Source: Rhizobiaceae bacterium
Lineage (GTDB): Bacteria > Pseudomonadota > Alphaproteobacteria > Rhizobiales > Rhizobiaceae
Direction: 5' to 3'
Assembly: GCA_905339215.1 (NCBI GenBank)
Contig: CAJPFN010000119.1
Coordinates: forward strand, 1 to 40,414
Length of the DNA stretch: 40,414 nucleotides
Part shown: positions 9,279 through 17,329 of the stretch, in pieces
How positions within the stretch are numbered: position 1 is the first letter of the stretch
Layout: every line of letters starts with the position of its first letter
The notes under the pieces: generated by a model
Told to the model about the DNA's origin: nothing
Seen by the model: only the letters and a program-made list of their open reading frames with translations
The model's database searches: none
Made by a program: the position numbers and the translations under genes

Positions 9279-10358
9279 TCAGCGCTCGAGTACGAGCACC
9301 GAATAGCCGTCCGGCGTGAGGAAGCGCCGCTTCGGATAGCGCGCCGCGACGGTGCGCGCCTCGGCGATGGCCGCGGCAACCGCCGGGTCCTCATCGGAAA
9401 GGCGGCGTCTTGCGCGCCAGCCGTCGGCCTCTCCCGCCGCGATGCGCATCTCGACCAGCATGGCGAAGATGAGTTCCGGGTCGACGATGCGGATTGTCTC
9501 GACAAACGCGCCGCTCCTCCAGGAGCGGAGATAGAGGGCGCCGAAGGGAACGACCTTCTCCTCGCCGGCCGATTGCGCCGCGCGATACGGGATGACGCCG
9601 GGAGGCACGGCGGTACGCCGGCCGAGCACGCCATCGTGGAGGTCGATCCGGCGGTAGGTCGCGCGCTCGCCGCCGCTCCATATGCGCGAATGCGCAATCA
9701 GCGCGAGCGCAAATGACGTGCAGCCACCCCCCTCGTATCGCATGGGGTCGAGGAGGAGGCCGTACCGCCGGGACGGGCGGTCGGGATGGGTGAGAAAGCG
9801 GGCAAGGAAGGTGCGCATGGCCTGGCAATCTCGCTCGGCGACCTCGAACGCCACGATCGCGCCTTCGCCGCGCGCCATTGCTTTCGTGTAGCGGTCGAAC
9901 GAGGCTCCGTCGCGCAGCACCTTTCCGTCGAGGTAGGCGCTGACGAGCGGCGTTGCCCCCCAGCCGCCGCCCACGGCCATCATCAGGCCCTGCCCATCGG
10001 ATTCACCCGTCATCGCCGCCACGCCGCGTCCGCTGCGGCATTGCCAGGCGACGACACTGTGTCCGAGGAGCCGTTTGTCGTCGAGCCAGCCGGGGGCGTC
10101 GATCATGTTGGCCAGGAGCGTGTCCCGGATGCGGTCGGTATCGCGCATGTCGAAGGGCCGAACCGTCGGCACCTGCAGTACGACGACGTAGTTGCGCCCG
10201 CGCGGCAGTTCTATCGCCGCCAGCGCGGCTGGCCACCCGTCCCGTTCGTAGGGAGCCAAAGCGCGCCCGACCGTGGCGCTTGCCGGCATCGGCGATGCCG
10301 CCATCAGGGTCGCGACCGCGGTCAGGAGAAGGAAGATGGATACTATCGGTGAACGCAT
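9279..10358 (-). CDS. Secreted protein of unknown function
   Basis: 359 residues from the ATG at 10358. A signal peptide with a hydrophobic core FLLLTAVATLMAA and cleavage near ASA (about residue 28) predicts export. The mature part has RNYVVVLQVPTVRPFDMRDTDR, a Cys-containing WQCRSGRG, a Gly-rich AVGGGWG, and GGGCTSFALALIAHS near residue 215, which looks like a helix start with a conserved Cys. I do not recognise a family; a papain-fold enzyme would be one guess from the GCTSFA pattern, but this is weak. The frame stays open about 90 codons upstream with no export signal, so I chose 10358. The ribosome binding site is poor. Confidence 0.65.
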   Translation of the reverse strand: MRSPIVSIFLLLTAVATLMAASPMPASATVGRALAPYERDGWPAALAAIELPRGRNYVVVLQVPTVRPFDMRDTDRIRDTLLANMIDAPGWLDDKRLLGHSVVAWQCRSGRGVAAMTGESDGQGLMMAVGGGWGATPLVSAYLDGKVLRDGASFDRYTKAMARGEGAIVAFEVAERDCQAMRTFLARFLTHPDRPSRRYGLLLDPMRYEGGGCTSFALALIAHSRIWSGGERATYRRIDLHDGVLGRRTAVPPGVIPYRAAQSAGEEKVVPFGALYLRSWRSGAFVETIRIVDPELIFAMLVEMRIAAGEADGWRARRRLSDEDPAVAAAIAEARTVAARYPKRRFLTPDGYSVLVLER

Positions 10359-10446
10359 GCGGAGACGGCTACAAACGGTCGCTTCCGGTGACGCCGGCGC
10401 TCCCGGAATGGGCGGGTGCCGAACCTTGCATCCGGCGCCCGCGTGG

Positions 10447-11475
10447 TCAATCGCCCAAGGCGACCGTGGCCCTGCGGCCCAGTGCCTCGCGCACTGCGTC
10501 GAGGAATTGCTCGGCACAGGCGGTCCAGGTGTATGTGGCCGCCTTTGCCAACGCATCCGCTCGCGGAACGGCAAGCGCCTCGAGCGCCGCCTGTCCCAAA
10601 TCGTCATCGACGACGCCTCCGACACCGTCGCCGACGATGTCGATCGGTCCGGTGACTGGGTAGGCGGCGACCGGCGTGCCGCTCGCCAGGGACTCGATGA
10701 TGACGTTGCCGAACGTGTCGGTGCGGCTCGGAAAGACGAACACGTCCGCCGAGGCGTAGATATCGGCGAGGTCTTCGACCGGTAGCCGCCCGAGGAAGTG
10801 CGCGCCCGGATATCGCGCCTTCAACCTGTCCAGTTCAGGGCCTTCGCCGACGAGCACCTTGCTGCCGGGCAGGTCCAGGTCGAGGAAGGCAGGCAGGTTC
10901 TTCTCAACCGCAATACGGCCGACGCAGAGGAAAAGGGGCCGTGCGAACGGCAGGCGCCGCCCGCGGTCGGGGCGGAAGATGGCGGTGTCGACGCCCCGCG
11001 TCCACGGCTTCAGCCGGTCGAATCCCCGCGCATTCAGATCGTCCGCCAGCGATTTCGTCGCCACCAGCGTGCCCTGTCCGGAATTGTGGAAGTCGCGCAG
11101 CCAGCGATAGGCCCATGTTTCCGGCACGGGGAGCCGGGCGCTGAGATATTCGGGAAAGCGGGTATGGTAGCTCGTCGTGAAGGGGCGTCCGGCCCGCCGG
11201 CAGTAGCGCCGCGCCATCCAGCCGAGCGGGCCCTCGGTGACGATGTGGATGTGGTCGGCGCGCTCGGCTTCGATGAGACGGGCGACACGACCGGGCGTGG
11301 TAAGGGCGATGCGGATGTCGGGATAGGTCGGTAGCGGCAGCGTGCGGAAACCTTCCGGGGTGAGAAAGCGGGTCTCGACGCCGTATCCGACAAGCGTTTC
11401 CGACAGCCGCTCGAGCGTGTGGACGACGCCGTTGATCTGGGGGCGCCAGGCGTCCGTCACCATCAGAATGCGCAT
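10447..11475 (-). CDS. Family 4 glycosyltransferase (GT-B fold)
   Basis: 342-residue cytosolic or membrane-associated glycosyltransferase using a nucleotide sugar, probably on a lipid. The N-terminal acceptor domain starts MRILMVTDAWRPQINGVV and has FTTSYHTRFPEYLSARLP, typical of MgtA, PimB and SqdX-like enzymes. The donor domain has VGRIAVEKNLPAFLDLDLPG, VGEGPELDRLKARYPGAHFL and the EX7E-type region FPSRTDTFGNVIIESLASG. The ATG at 11475 matches the family start. In rhizobia such enzymes make glycolipids such as glucuronosyl- or digalactosyl-diacylglycerol; which one this makes is unknown. It follows the histidine kinase gene by 106 bp. Confidence 0.9.
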   Translation of the reverse strand: MRILMVTDAWRPQINGVVHTLERLSETLVGYGVETRFLTPEGFRTLPLPTYPDIRIALTTPGRVARLIEAERADHIHIVTEGPLGWMARRYCRRAGRPFTTSYHTRFPEYLSARLPVPETWAYRWLRDFHNSGQGTLVATKSLADDLNARGFDRLKPWTRGVDTAIFRPDRGRRLPFARPLFLCVGRIAVEKNLPAFLDLDLPGSKVLVGEGPELDRLKARYPGAHFLGRLPVEDLADIYASADVFVFPSRTDTFGNVIIESLASGTPVAAYPVTGPIDIVGDGVGGVVDDDLGQAALEALAVPRADALAKAATYTWTACAEQFLDAVREALGRRATVALGD

Positions 11476-11581
11476 CAGCCGCCGCCCTCTCGCTCGCGGT
11501 ACGCCGAAGCAGCGGCGCCCTGCCGAGACGCCGGGCTTTGAGCATCCTTCCATGACAGGAGGATGAAACCGGTGGCTAACC

Positions 11582-13048
11582 TCAGGCGGGGACCGTCACC
11601 ACTGCGCGCAGGCCGCCCATCGGGCTGTCCTCGAGCGTGATGTCGCCGCCATGGCTGCGGGCGATGTCGCGGGCGATCGCCAGACCGAGGCCGGTGCCGC
11701 TGTCATCCTGGTTGCGCGCGATGTCGAGGCGGACGAACGGTTTGAAGACGTCCTCGCGCTTCTCGGGCGGGATGCCGGGGCCGTCGTCGTCGACGGTGAT
11801 GGTCAGCGTCCCGCCGCCGTGGACGGCCTTGATTGAGACGTTTCGCGCATAGCGGAAGGCGTTGCCGACGACATTGGCAAGGAGACGGGCGAAGGCGTTG
11901 GGCCGGACATGGATTTCGGACCTGCCGTCTATCGTCGCCGTGAACGCGTTGCGCCGCAAGGTCGCTTCCTGCCCGAACTTGTCGAAACAGGCGGCGAGGT
12001 CGAAACGCCCGGTATCCTCCTGCGCCTCGCCCCGGGCGAAGTCGAGGTAGCCTTCGAGCATCGACTGCATGTCGTCGATGTCCTTGTTGAGAGCGGCCGT
12101 GTCGATCTTCTTGCCGGCGAGCGCGAGCTGAAGCCGGAAGCGCGTGAGGATGGTGCGCAGATCGTGGCTGACGCCGGTAAGCATCGCCGTGCGCTGTTCT
12201 ATCTGCCGCTCGATGCGTTCGCGCATCAGGATGAAGGCAAGGCCGGCCCGCCGCACCTCCTCCGCGCCGCGCGGCTTGAAATCCCGCGGCGTGGGCCGGC
12301 CCTTGCCGAAGCTTTCCGCCGCTTCGGCGAGTTGCAGGATCGGCCGGATCTGGTTGCGCAGGAAGGGCACGGCGATGGTCAGCAAGACCAGCGAGGTGCC
12401 GACCATCCACAGAAGGAAGATGTGCGTGTTGGAAGCATAGGCTTGGCTGCGCCGGGCAAAGACGCGCAACACTTTTTCATCGAGCCGGACGCGGATCTCG
12501 ACGATGTTGGAGTTACCGACCGTGTCGATCCAGAACGGGCGGTTGATCTGGCGCGTGATCTCGGCGCTCAGCGTCTGGTCGAGGATGGAAAAGAACGGCT
12601 TCGGGCCGGGCGCCGGCAGTGGGTCGGGGGGCAGGACGTCGATCTTCAGGGACAGGCGGTCCTGGGCAATGCGGATCACGTCGGCGTAGTCGTCGCCCGG
12701 CGGGTATGTCTCGATCATGTCGATGATCGCGGCGATGTCGCGCGTAACCGCCTGCGACAGGCGCTGGGTCACCGTCTGCCAGTGTCGCTCCATGAAGACG
12801 AAGGCGATGACCGATTGGAGGAGGATCATCGGCGCGATGACGATGATGAGCGAGCGGGCGTAAAGCCGCTTCGGCATATAGCGCGATACCTGCCGCCAGA
12901 ATCGCTGCCAGGCGCGCCGCAGGGGCAAGGTGGCCCGAGCGGTGCCGGTTGCCGCATCGGCGCCCCGCCGGTAGGCGGCGACGAGGCCCTGCCCGATCCG
13001 GGCGGGGATCGTTGCCTTCTGCTCGATATCCGTTTCGGATGCCGCCAT
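11582..13048 (-). CDS. EnvZ-type membrane sensor histidine kinase
   Basis: 488 residues. A long N-terminal cytoplasmic stretch (about 1-65) precedes the first membrane helix (about 66-85, SLIIVIAPMILLQSVIAFVF). A periplasmic sensor loop (about 90-210) and a second helix (about 212-230) follow, then HAMP (about 230-285). The dimerisation box GVSHDLRTILTRFRLQL holds the phospho-acceptor His295. The ATPase domain has the N box NVVGNAFRYA, DDDGPGIP, GTGLGLAIARDI and a final GGLRAVVTVP. The start is backed by ACGGAG upstream. The likely partner is the OmpR-family regulator at 15847-16566, now separated by otsB and the GH15 gene. The signal is unknown. Confidence 0.93.
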   Translation of the reverse strand: MAASETDIEQKATIPARIGQGLVAAYRRGADAATGTARATLPLRRAWQRFWRQVSRYMPKRLYARSLIIVIAPMILLQSVIAFVFMERHWQTVTQRLSQAVTRDIAAIIDMIETYPPGDDYADVIRIAQDRLSLKIDVLPPDPLPAPGPKPFFSILDQTLSAEITRQINRPFWIDTVGNSNIVEIRVRLDEKVLRVFARRSQAYASNTHIFLLWMVGTSLVLLTIAVPFLRNQIRPILQLAEAAESFGKGRPTPRDFKPRGAEEVRRAGLAFILMRERIERQIEQRTAMLTGVSHDLRTILTRFRLQLALAGKKIDTAALNKDIDDMQSMLEGYLDFARGEAQEDTGRFDLAACFDKFGQEATLRRNAFTATIDGRSEIHVRPNAFARLLANVVGNAFRYARNVSIKAVHGGGTLTITVDDDGPGIPPEKREDVFKPFVRLDIARNQDDSGTGLGLAIARDIARSHGGDITLEDSPMGGLRAVVTVPA

Positions 13049-13230
13049 CTGCTCCGTGTCCGCGCCGTCCGCGGGTCCTGCGATCGCCTTCTTATGTATG
13101 GCATCGGGCCGCCAAGCTCAAAGCATTCGTCCCGTGCGTCCGCGTTCCTGTCATCGGGGTTGCCCTGAACGGCCAAAAAAATGCCGTCGGCGTCTTGCCG
13201 CCCGGCTGTCACGGCCTAGGTCCTGCGGTG

Positions 13231-14019
13231 ATGCGGCCACAGACCATGCAAGCCGATACGGGCACGACGACCTCGCCGAACGATGCGGTTTCCGGCCTTC
13301 CCGCCACCGTCGACGGATGGGCCGTCTTCCTCGACATCGACGGGACGCTGCTCGACATTGCTGAGACGCCCGGCGCCGTCGCCGTGCCGGAGGGACTGCA
13401 GGCCGATCTCGCGGCGCTGTCGCGAAGAACTGCCGGCGCGCTGGCGCTGGTTACCGGCCGCTCCCTCGATTTCGTCGACAGGGCGTTTCCCGCTCACGCG
13501 TTCCACGTTGCCGGCCTTCACGGTGCCGAGTGGCGCGATGCTGCCGGCCAGCGATTCGATTGCCCCGTGGGACCGGGCCTCGAGGCCGCCAAACGCCTTG
13601 TTACCGAGAAAGCGGCAGACTGGCCGGGCGTCGTGGTCGAGGACAAGGGGGCGGCCGTCGCCGCGCACTATCGGCTCGCGCCGCAGATGGAGGCGGTGGT
13701 TCGCCGCTTCATGGAAGGCCTCGCGGAAGGCCTTGGCGGGCAATGCCACCTCCAGTCGGGCAAGTCCGTCGTGGAGATCCGCCCGGCGGGTGGCGACAAG
13801 GGCGCAGCCGTGCAGCGGTTCATGAGCCTGTCTCCCTTCCGCGACCGGCGACCGCTCGCCGTGGGCGACGATCTGACCGACGAATCGATGTTTGCCGCCG
13901 TCAACCGGCTCGGCGGCGTGTCGGTCCGCGTCGGCCGCTCGATGCAGCCGTCTGCGGCGTCGTCCGTCGTCGATTCGCCCGCCGAGGTGCGCAACTGGAT
14001 CGCGAAGATGGCGCGATGA
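13231..14019 (+). CDS. otsB: Trehalose-6-phosphate phosphatase
   Basis: 262-residue HAD-superfamily enzyme that turns trehalose 6-phosphate into trehalose. Motif I is FLDIDGTLLDIA with the nucleophile Asp and the acid-base Asp two residues on. The second motif region is LVTGRSLDFVDRAFP, SGKSVVEIRPAGGDKGAAV carries the cap and Lys region, and GDDLTDESMF is motif IV. The start at 13231 is chosen for family length; Met6 at 13246 is an alternative, and neither has a strong ribosome binding site. The stop overlaps the GH15 start as ATGA. No otsA is in the window, so the T6P synthase must be elsewhere. Confidence 0.93.
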   Translation: MRPQTMQADTGTTTSPNDAVSGLPATVDGWAVFLDIDGTLLDIAETPGAVAVPEGLQADLAALSRRTAGALALVTGRSLDFVDRAFPAHAFHVAGLHGAEWRDAAGQRFDCPVGPGLEAAKRLVTEKAADWPGVVVEDKGAAVAAHYRLAPQMEAVVRRFMEGLAEGLGGQCHLQSGKSVVEIRPAGGDKGAAVQRFMSLSPFRDRRPLAVGDDLTDESMFAAVNRLGGVSVRVGRSMQPSAASSVVDSPAEVRNWIAKMAR

Positions 14020-15824
14020 CCGAGTTATCGCCCTCACAATCGAATCTCGACCTCGGCGTCATCGGCAATGCCGCCGTCGCCGCGCTTGTCGACCGCAACG
14101 CGTCGATCGTGTGGATGTGCGCGCCGCGGATGGACGGCGATCCGGTGTTCTGCCGCCTGCTGCGCGGCGATGCCGACGATCCGCGGGTAGGCGCCTGGTC
14201 GATCCGGGTCGAAGGCCTGGCCAGGTCGGAGCAGGCCTATGTGCGCAACACGGCGATCATCGAGACCCTGTTCACCGACGAGGAGGGCAACGTCCTGCGC
14301 GTGCGCGACTTCGCACCCCGGTTCAAGTCCGCAGGCCGGATCTTCAGGCCGCTCTCGATCGTGCGCATCGTCGAACCGGTCAAGGGAACACCTCGCCTCG
14401 CGATGGCGTTGAAGCCGCTTCACGGCTACGGATCCCAGACCCCGGAAACGACGCGCGGCTCAAGCCATGTGCGCTTCCTCCTGGGCAGCCAGGTGCTTCG
14501 CCTGACGACGAATGCGCCGATCGACTTCATCCTTTCGCAGACGACGTTCGTCGCGGACCGCCCCTACGCCTTCGTGCTCGGCCCCGACGAACGGCTGCCG
14601 GATGCACCGCTTGCGGTCGCGCATTCGTTCTTCGAGGAGACGCGGTCCTACTGGATCGACTGGGTGCGCTACCTGTCGCTTCCCGTCGACTGGCAGGAAG
14701 TCGTCATCCGCGCCGCGATCACGCTGAAACTCTGCTCCTGCGAGGAAACCGGCGCGATCGTCGCCGCGCTGACGACGTCGGTGCCGGAGTTCGGCGAGAG
14801 CGGCCGCACCTGGGACTATCGCTTCTGCTGGCTGCGCGACTCGTTCTTCACGGTGAAGGCGCTGAATGCGCTTGGCGCCACCAAGACGATGGAGGACTAC
14901 CTCGGATACGTCATCAACATCGCTGCCGGTTCGCCCGATGGCTACCTGCAGCCTCTGTTCGGCATAGGCCTCGAGCGGCGCCTGGACGAGCGGCGGATTC
15001 CGTCTCTCGCCGGCTACAGGGACCTCGGACCCGTGCGCGTCGGCAATGAGGCCTATACGCAGGTCCAGAACGATGGCTACGGGTCCGTCATCCTGGCGGT
15101 GACGCAGTGCTTCTTCGACGAGCGCCTGCCCAACCTGGGCGGGGAGGGGCTCTTCCGCCGGCTGGAACCGCTCGGCGAGCAGGCCGTCCGCCGGTGGGAC
15201 CAGCCGGATGCTGGCATCTGGGAGTTCCGCACGCGCAACGGCGTGCATACCCACTCCAGCGTGATGTGCTGGGCGGCGGCCGACCGTCTCGCCAAGATCG
15301 CGTTCAAGCTCGGCCTGACGGATCGAAACGTGTTCTGGCGTGACCATGCCAACGCCATGCGCGACGGCATCCTCGGGCGCGCCTGGAACGCCGATCGAGA
15401 GCACTTCACCGCAACCTTCGGCGGCGACGACATTGACGCCAGCCTGCTGCTCCTGCCGGAGCTCGGCCTGCTACCGGCTGGGGACGATCGGTTCATCGCC
15501 ACGCTCGCGGCCGTCGAACGAAACCTGCGCTTCGGCAATCACGTTTACCGGTATCGCGCGCCCGACGATTTCGGCGAACCGGAAACCGCGTTCACCGCCT
15601 GCACCTTCTGGCTGCTGGACGCCCTGGTGCGGGTGGGCCGGGCCGACGAAGCCCGCGCCATCTTCAGCGAGGTGCTCGATCGCCGCAATCACCTCGGTCT
15701 GCTCTCGGAGGGACTCCACGTCGACAGCGGCGAACTCTGGGGCAACTTCCCCCAGACCTATTCGATGGTCGGCCTCGTCAATGCCGCGATGCGCCTGACA
15801 CGCCGCTGGGAAGACGTCCTGTAG
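14016..15824 (+). CDS. Glycoside hydrolase family 15 protein (trehalase/glucoamylase-like)
   Basis: 602 residues. The N-terminal beta domain (about 1-230) starts LGVIGNAAVAALVDRNASIVW, as in many bacterial GH15 proteins. The (alpha/alpha)6 barrel has the signature GRTWDYRFCWLRDSFF near residue 270. A candidate general acid is Glu403 in GIWEFRTRNG, and the candidate base lies in SEGLHVDSGELWGNFPQ near 565-580. GH15 includes glucoamylase, glucodextranase and bacterial trehalase. The ATGA overlap with otsB suggests a trehalose-linked job, but the substrate is unproven. It has no signal peptide, so it is cytosolic. It converges with the OmpR-type gene across 22 bp. Confidence 0.92.
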   Translation: MTELSPSQSNLDLGVIGNAAVAALVDRNASIVWMCAPRMDGDPVFCRLLRGDADDPRVGAWSIRVEGLARSEQAYVRNTAIIETLFTDEEGNVLRVRDFAPRFKSAGRIFRPLSIVRIVEPVKGTPRLAMALKPLHGYGSQTPETTRGSSHVRFLLGSQVLRLTTNAPIDFILSQTTFVADRPYAFVLGPDERLPDAPLAVAHSFFEETRSYWIDWVRYLSLPVDWQEVVIRAAITLKLCSCEETGAIVAALTTSVPEFGESGRTWDYRFCWLRDSFFTVKALNALGATKTMEDYLGYVINIAAGSPDGYLQPLFGIGLERRLDERRIPSLAGYRDLGPVRVGNEAYTQVQNDGYGSVILAVTQCFFDERLPNLGGEGLFRRLEPLGEQAVRRWDQPDAGIWEFRTRNGVHTHSSVMCWAAADRLAKIAFKLGLTDRNVFWRDHANAMRDGILGRAWNADREHFTATFGGDDIDASLLLLPELGLLPAGDDRFIATLAAVERNLRFGNHVYRYRAPDDFGEPETAFTACTFWLLDALVRVGRADEARAIFSEVLDRRNHLGLLSEGLHVDSGELWGNFPQTYSMVGLVNAAMRLTRRWEDVL

Positions 15825-15846
15825 CCGTGGACGCTGTCGACCGAGG

Positions 15847-16566
15847 CTACTCGACGCTCAGCCGGTAGCCGACGCCGCGAACGGTCTGCAACCATACCGG
15901 ATTGGAGGGGTCGCGCTCGATCTTGCGGCGCAGCCGGTTGATCTGCACGTCGATCGTGCGTTCGCCGACTTCCGACTCGCCGGCGACGAGTTCGTGGCGG
16001 GGGATCGTCTCGCCGGCGCGTTCGGCGAAGATCGCGAGGATCTCCTGCTCGCGGTCGGTCAGTTTGAGCGCTTCGCCGCCGCGCTTGAGTTCGCGCCGGG
16101 CGATCTGGAACGTATAGGGTCCGAACACGATCTGCTCGACCTTGGGCACTGCCTGCGGCCCGCCGCGGCGCAGGATGTTGTTGATGCGCAGGATCAGCTC
16201 TCTCGGGTCGAAGGGCTTGGGTAGATAGTCGTCGGCGCCCGCCTCGAGCCCGGCGATGCGGCTCTCCGTCTCCGACAGCGCCGTGAGCATGAGGATGGGC
16301 AGATTGCGCTCGGCACGCAGCGATCGCGTCAGGTCGACGCCGCTCTCACCCGGCATCATGACGTCGAGAACGATGAGATCGAACTCCAGGCCGGCGAGCT
16401 TGCGCCGCGCTTCGGCCGCAGTTCCGGCAACCGTGACGCGAAAGCCGTTCTCGGCGAGATACTGCTTCAGCAGGTTGCGGATGCGGGTGTCGTCGTCGAC
16501 CACCAGAAGATGAGGGGCGTCGTCGTGGGGCGCCGGGGAACGATCCGCCATCGGGTGAGCTTCCAT
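15847..16566 (-). CDS. OmpR-family response regulator
   Basis: 239 residues. The receiver domain (about 18-130) has the acidic pair in LLVVDDDTRIRN, the phospho-acceptor Asp68 in LDVMMPGESG, Thr in MLTALSE and the switch Lys in YLPKPFDPREL. The winged-helix output domain (about 145-238) has LKLTDREQEILAIFAE, the recognition region RTIDVQINRLRRKIE and the wing TVRGVGYRL. The ATG at 16566 has AGGAG 6 bp upstream, which favours it over Met6. It is 22 bp downstream of the marR-type gene and probably co-transcribed with it. The kinase at 11582-13048 is the likely partner. Confidence 0.94.
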   Translation of the reverse strand: MEAHPMADRSPAPHDDAPHLLVVDDDTRIRNLLKQYLAENGFRVTVAGTAAEARRKLAGLEFDLIVLDVMMPGESGVDLTRSLRAERNLPILMLTALSETESRIAGLEAGADDYLPKPFDPRELILRINNILRRGGPQAVPKVEQIVFGPYTFQIARRELKRGGEALKLTDREQEILAIFAERAGETIPRHELVAGESEVGERTIDVQINRLRRKIERDPSNPVWLQTVRGVGYRLSVE

Positions 16567-16588
16567 GGTCGACTCCTGAAGGATTATC

Positions 16589-17089
16589 CTACTCCCCGGG
16601 CAGTTTGTCGATCTGGATGCGCAGCTCCGGATCGACCATCGCCTTGAGGAATCGCTCGACGGCCTCTCGCTCCGGCGGCGTGGCGTCGTGGAATGCAGCA
16701 GCGATGCGGCGCGACTGTGGCCGCGCCAGCGCCAGCGCCAGCGTGCGACCTTTCGCCGTCGGGTAGAGTTCGCGCTGGCGCCTGTCCTGCAGCCCCTGGA
16801 TCTGTACGATATGCCCGGTGTCGATGAGCTGCTTCAGGACGCGTGCCAGGCTCTGCTTGGTGATCTTGAGGACATCGAGGAGTTCGGCCACAGTCAGGCC
16901 CGGGAGGCGGTTGACGAAGTGCAGGACGCGGTGATGGGCCCGTCCGAAGCCGTAGTCCGCAAGGATTTCGTCGGGATCGGAGGTGAAGTCGCGATAGGCG
17001 AAGAACAGCAGTTCGATGACGCTGAAGTCGATGCCGTCCTCGATCGTCAGTGGCGTTCGGATCGGTTCGGCGGCGGTACGGTCGGCCAT
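16589..17089 (-). CDS. MarR-family transcriptional regulator
   Basis: 166-residue winged-helix repressor. The N-terminal dimerisation helices (about 20-45) are followed by the DNA-binding part: VLHFVNRLPGLTVAELLDVL, recognition helix ITKQSLARVLKQLID, and a wing with QGLQDRRQRELYPTAKG. The DRRQRELYPT element carries the Arg and Asp typical of MarR wings. It diverges from ilvE, and a 13-bp perfect inverted repeat lies 19 bp before its start, so it probably binds there and controls both itself and ilvE. The effector is unknown; a branched-chain amino or keto acid is a reasonable guess. Confidence 0.92.
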   Translation of the reverse strand: MADRTAAEPIRTPLTIEDGIDFSVIELLFFAYRDFTSDPDEILADYGFGRAHHRVLHFVNRLPGLTVAELLDVLKITKQSLARVLKQLIDTGHIVQIQGLQDRRQRELYPTAKGRTLALALARPQSRRIAAAFHDATPPEREAVERFLKAMVDPELRIQIDKLPGE

Positions 17090-17107
17090 GAAATCCCGCG
17101 ATGCTGG

Positions 17108-17140
17108 GAAATTTATGTCAGCTATGTTGACATAAATTTC
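17108..17140. promoter_or_regulatory. Probable MarR operator: perfect 13-bp inverted repeat
   Basis: Left arm GAAATTTATGTCA (17108-17120) and right arm TGACATAAATTTC (17128-17140) are exact inverted copies around a 7-base AT-rich spacer. This is by far the most AT-rich and symmetric site in the region and sits between the divergent MarR-type gene and ilvE. It overlaps the predicted -35 box of ilvE. Confidence 0.85.
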
Positions 17141-17155
17141 GGTCGATGGTAACTT
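17127..17155 (+). promoter_or_regulatory. Predicted sigma-70 promoter of ilvE
   Basis: A perfect -35 TTGACA (17127-17132), 17-bp spacing, and a -10 of TAACTT (17150-17155). The -35 begins in the spacer and runs into the right arm of the inverted repeat, so a bound repressor would block it. The resulting leader before ilvE would be about 170 nt. Confidence 0.65.
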
Positions 17156-17329
17156 TTGTCAAGCTTTTCGGCGGAATGCGAACGAAAAGGCAAGAGAAAA
17201 CCCTCCCCGAGGGAATTTCGTGTCAATTGCCTTGTCGGTTGGCTCCGCTTCCCCTCCGCCCCGTTGACGCCGTCATCGCCGCGGAAACAAACACAAAGAC
17301 GTCCGGGCTGCGGCCCACGGGAGGTTATC

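Noticed and set aside
17156-17329. Possible leader peptide or attenuator for ilvE
   Set aside because: The in-frame leader has no run of Leu, Ile or Val codons and no terminator-like hairpin before ilvE.
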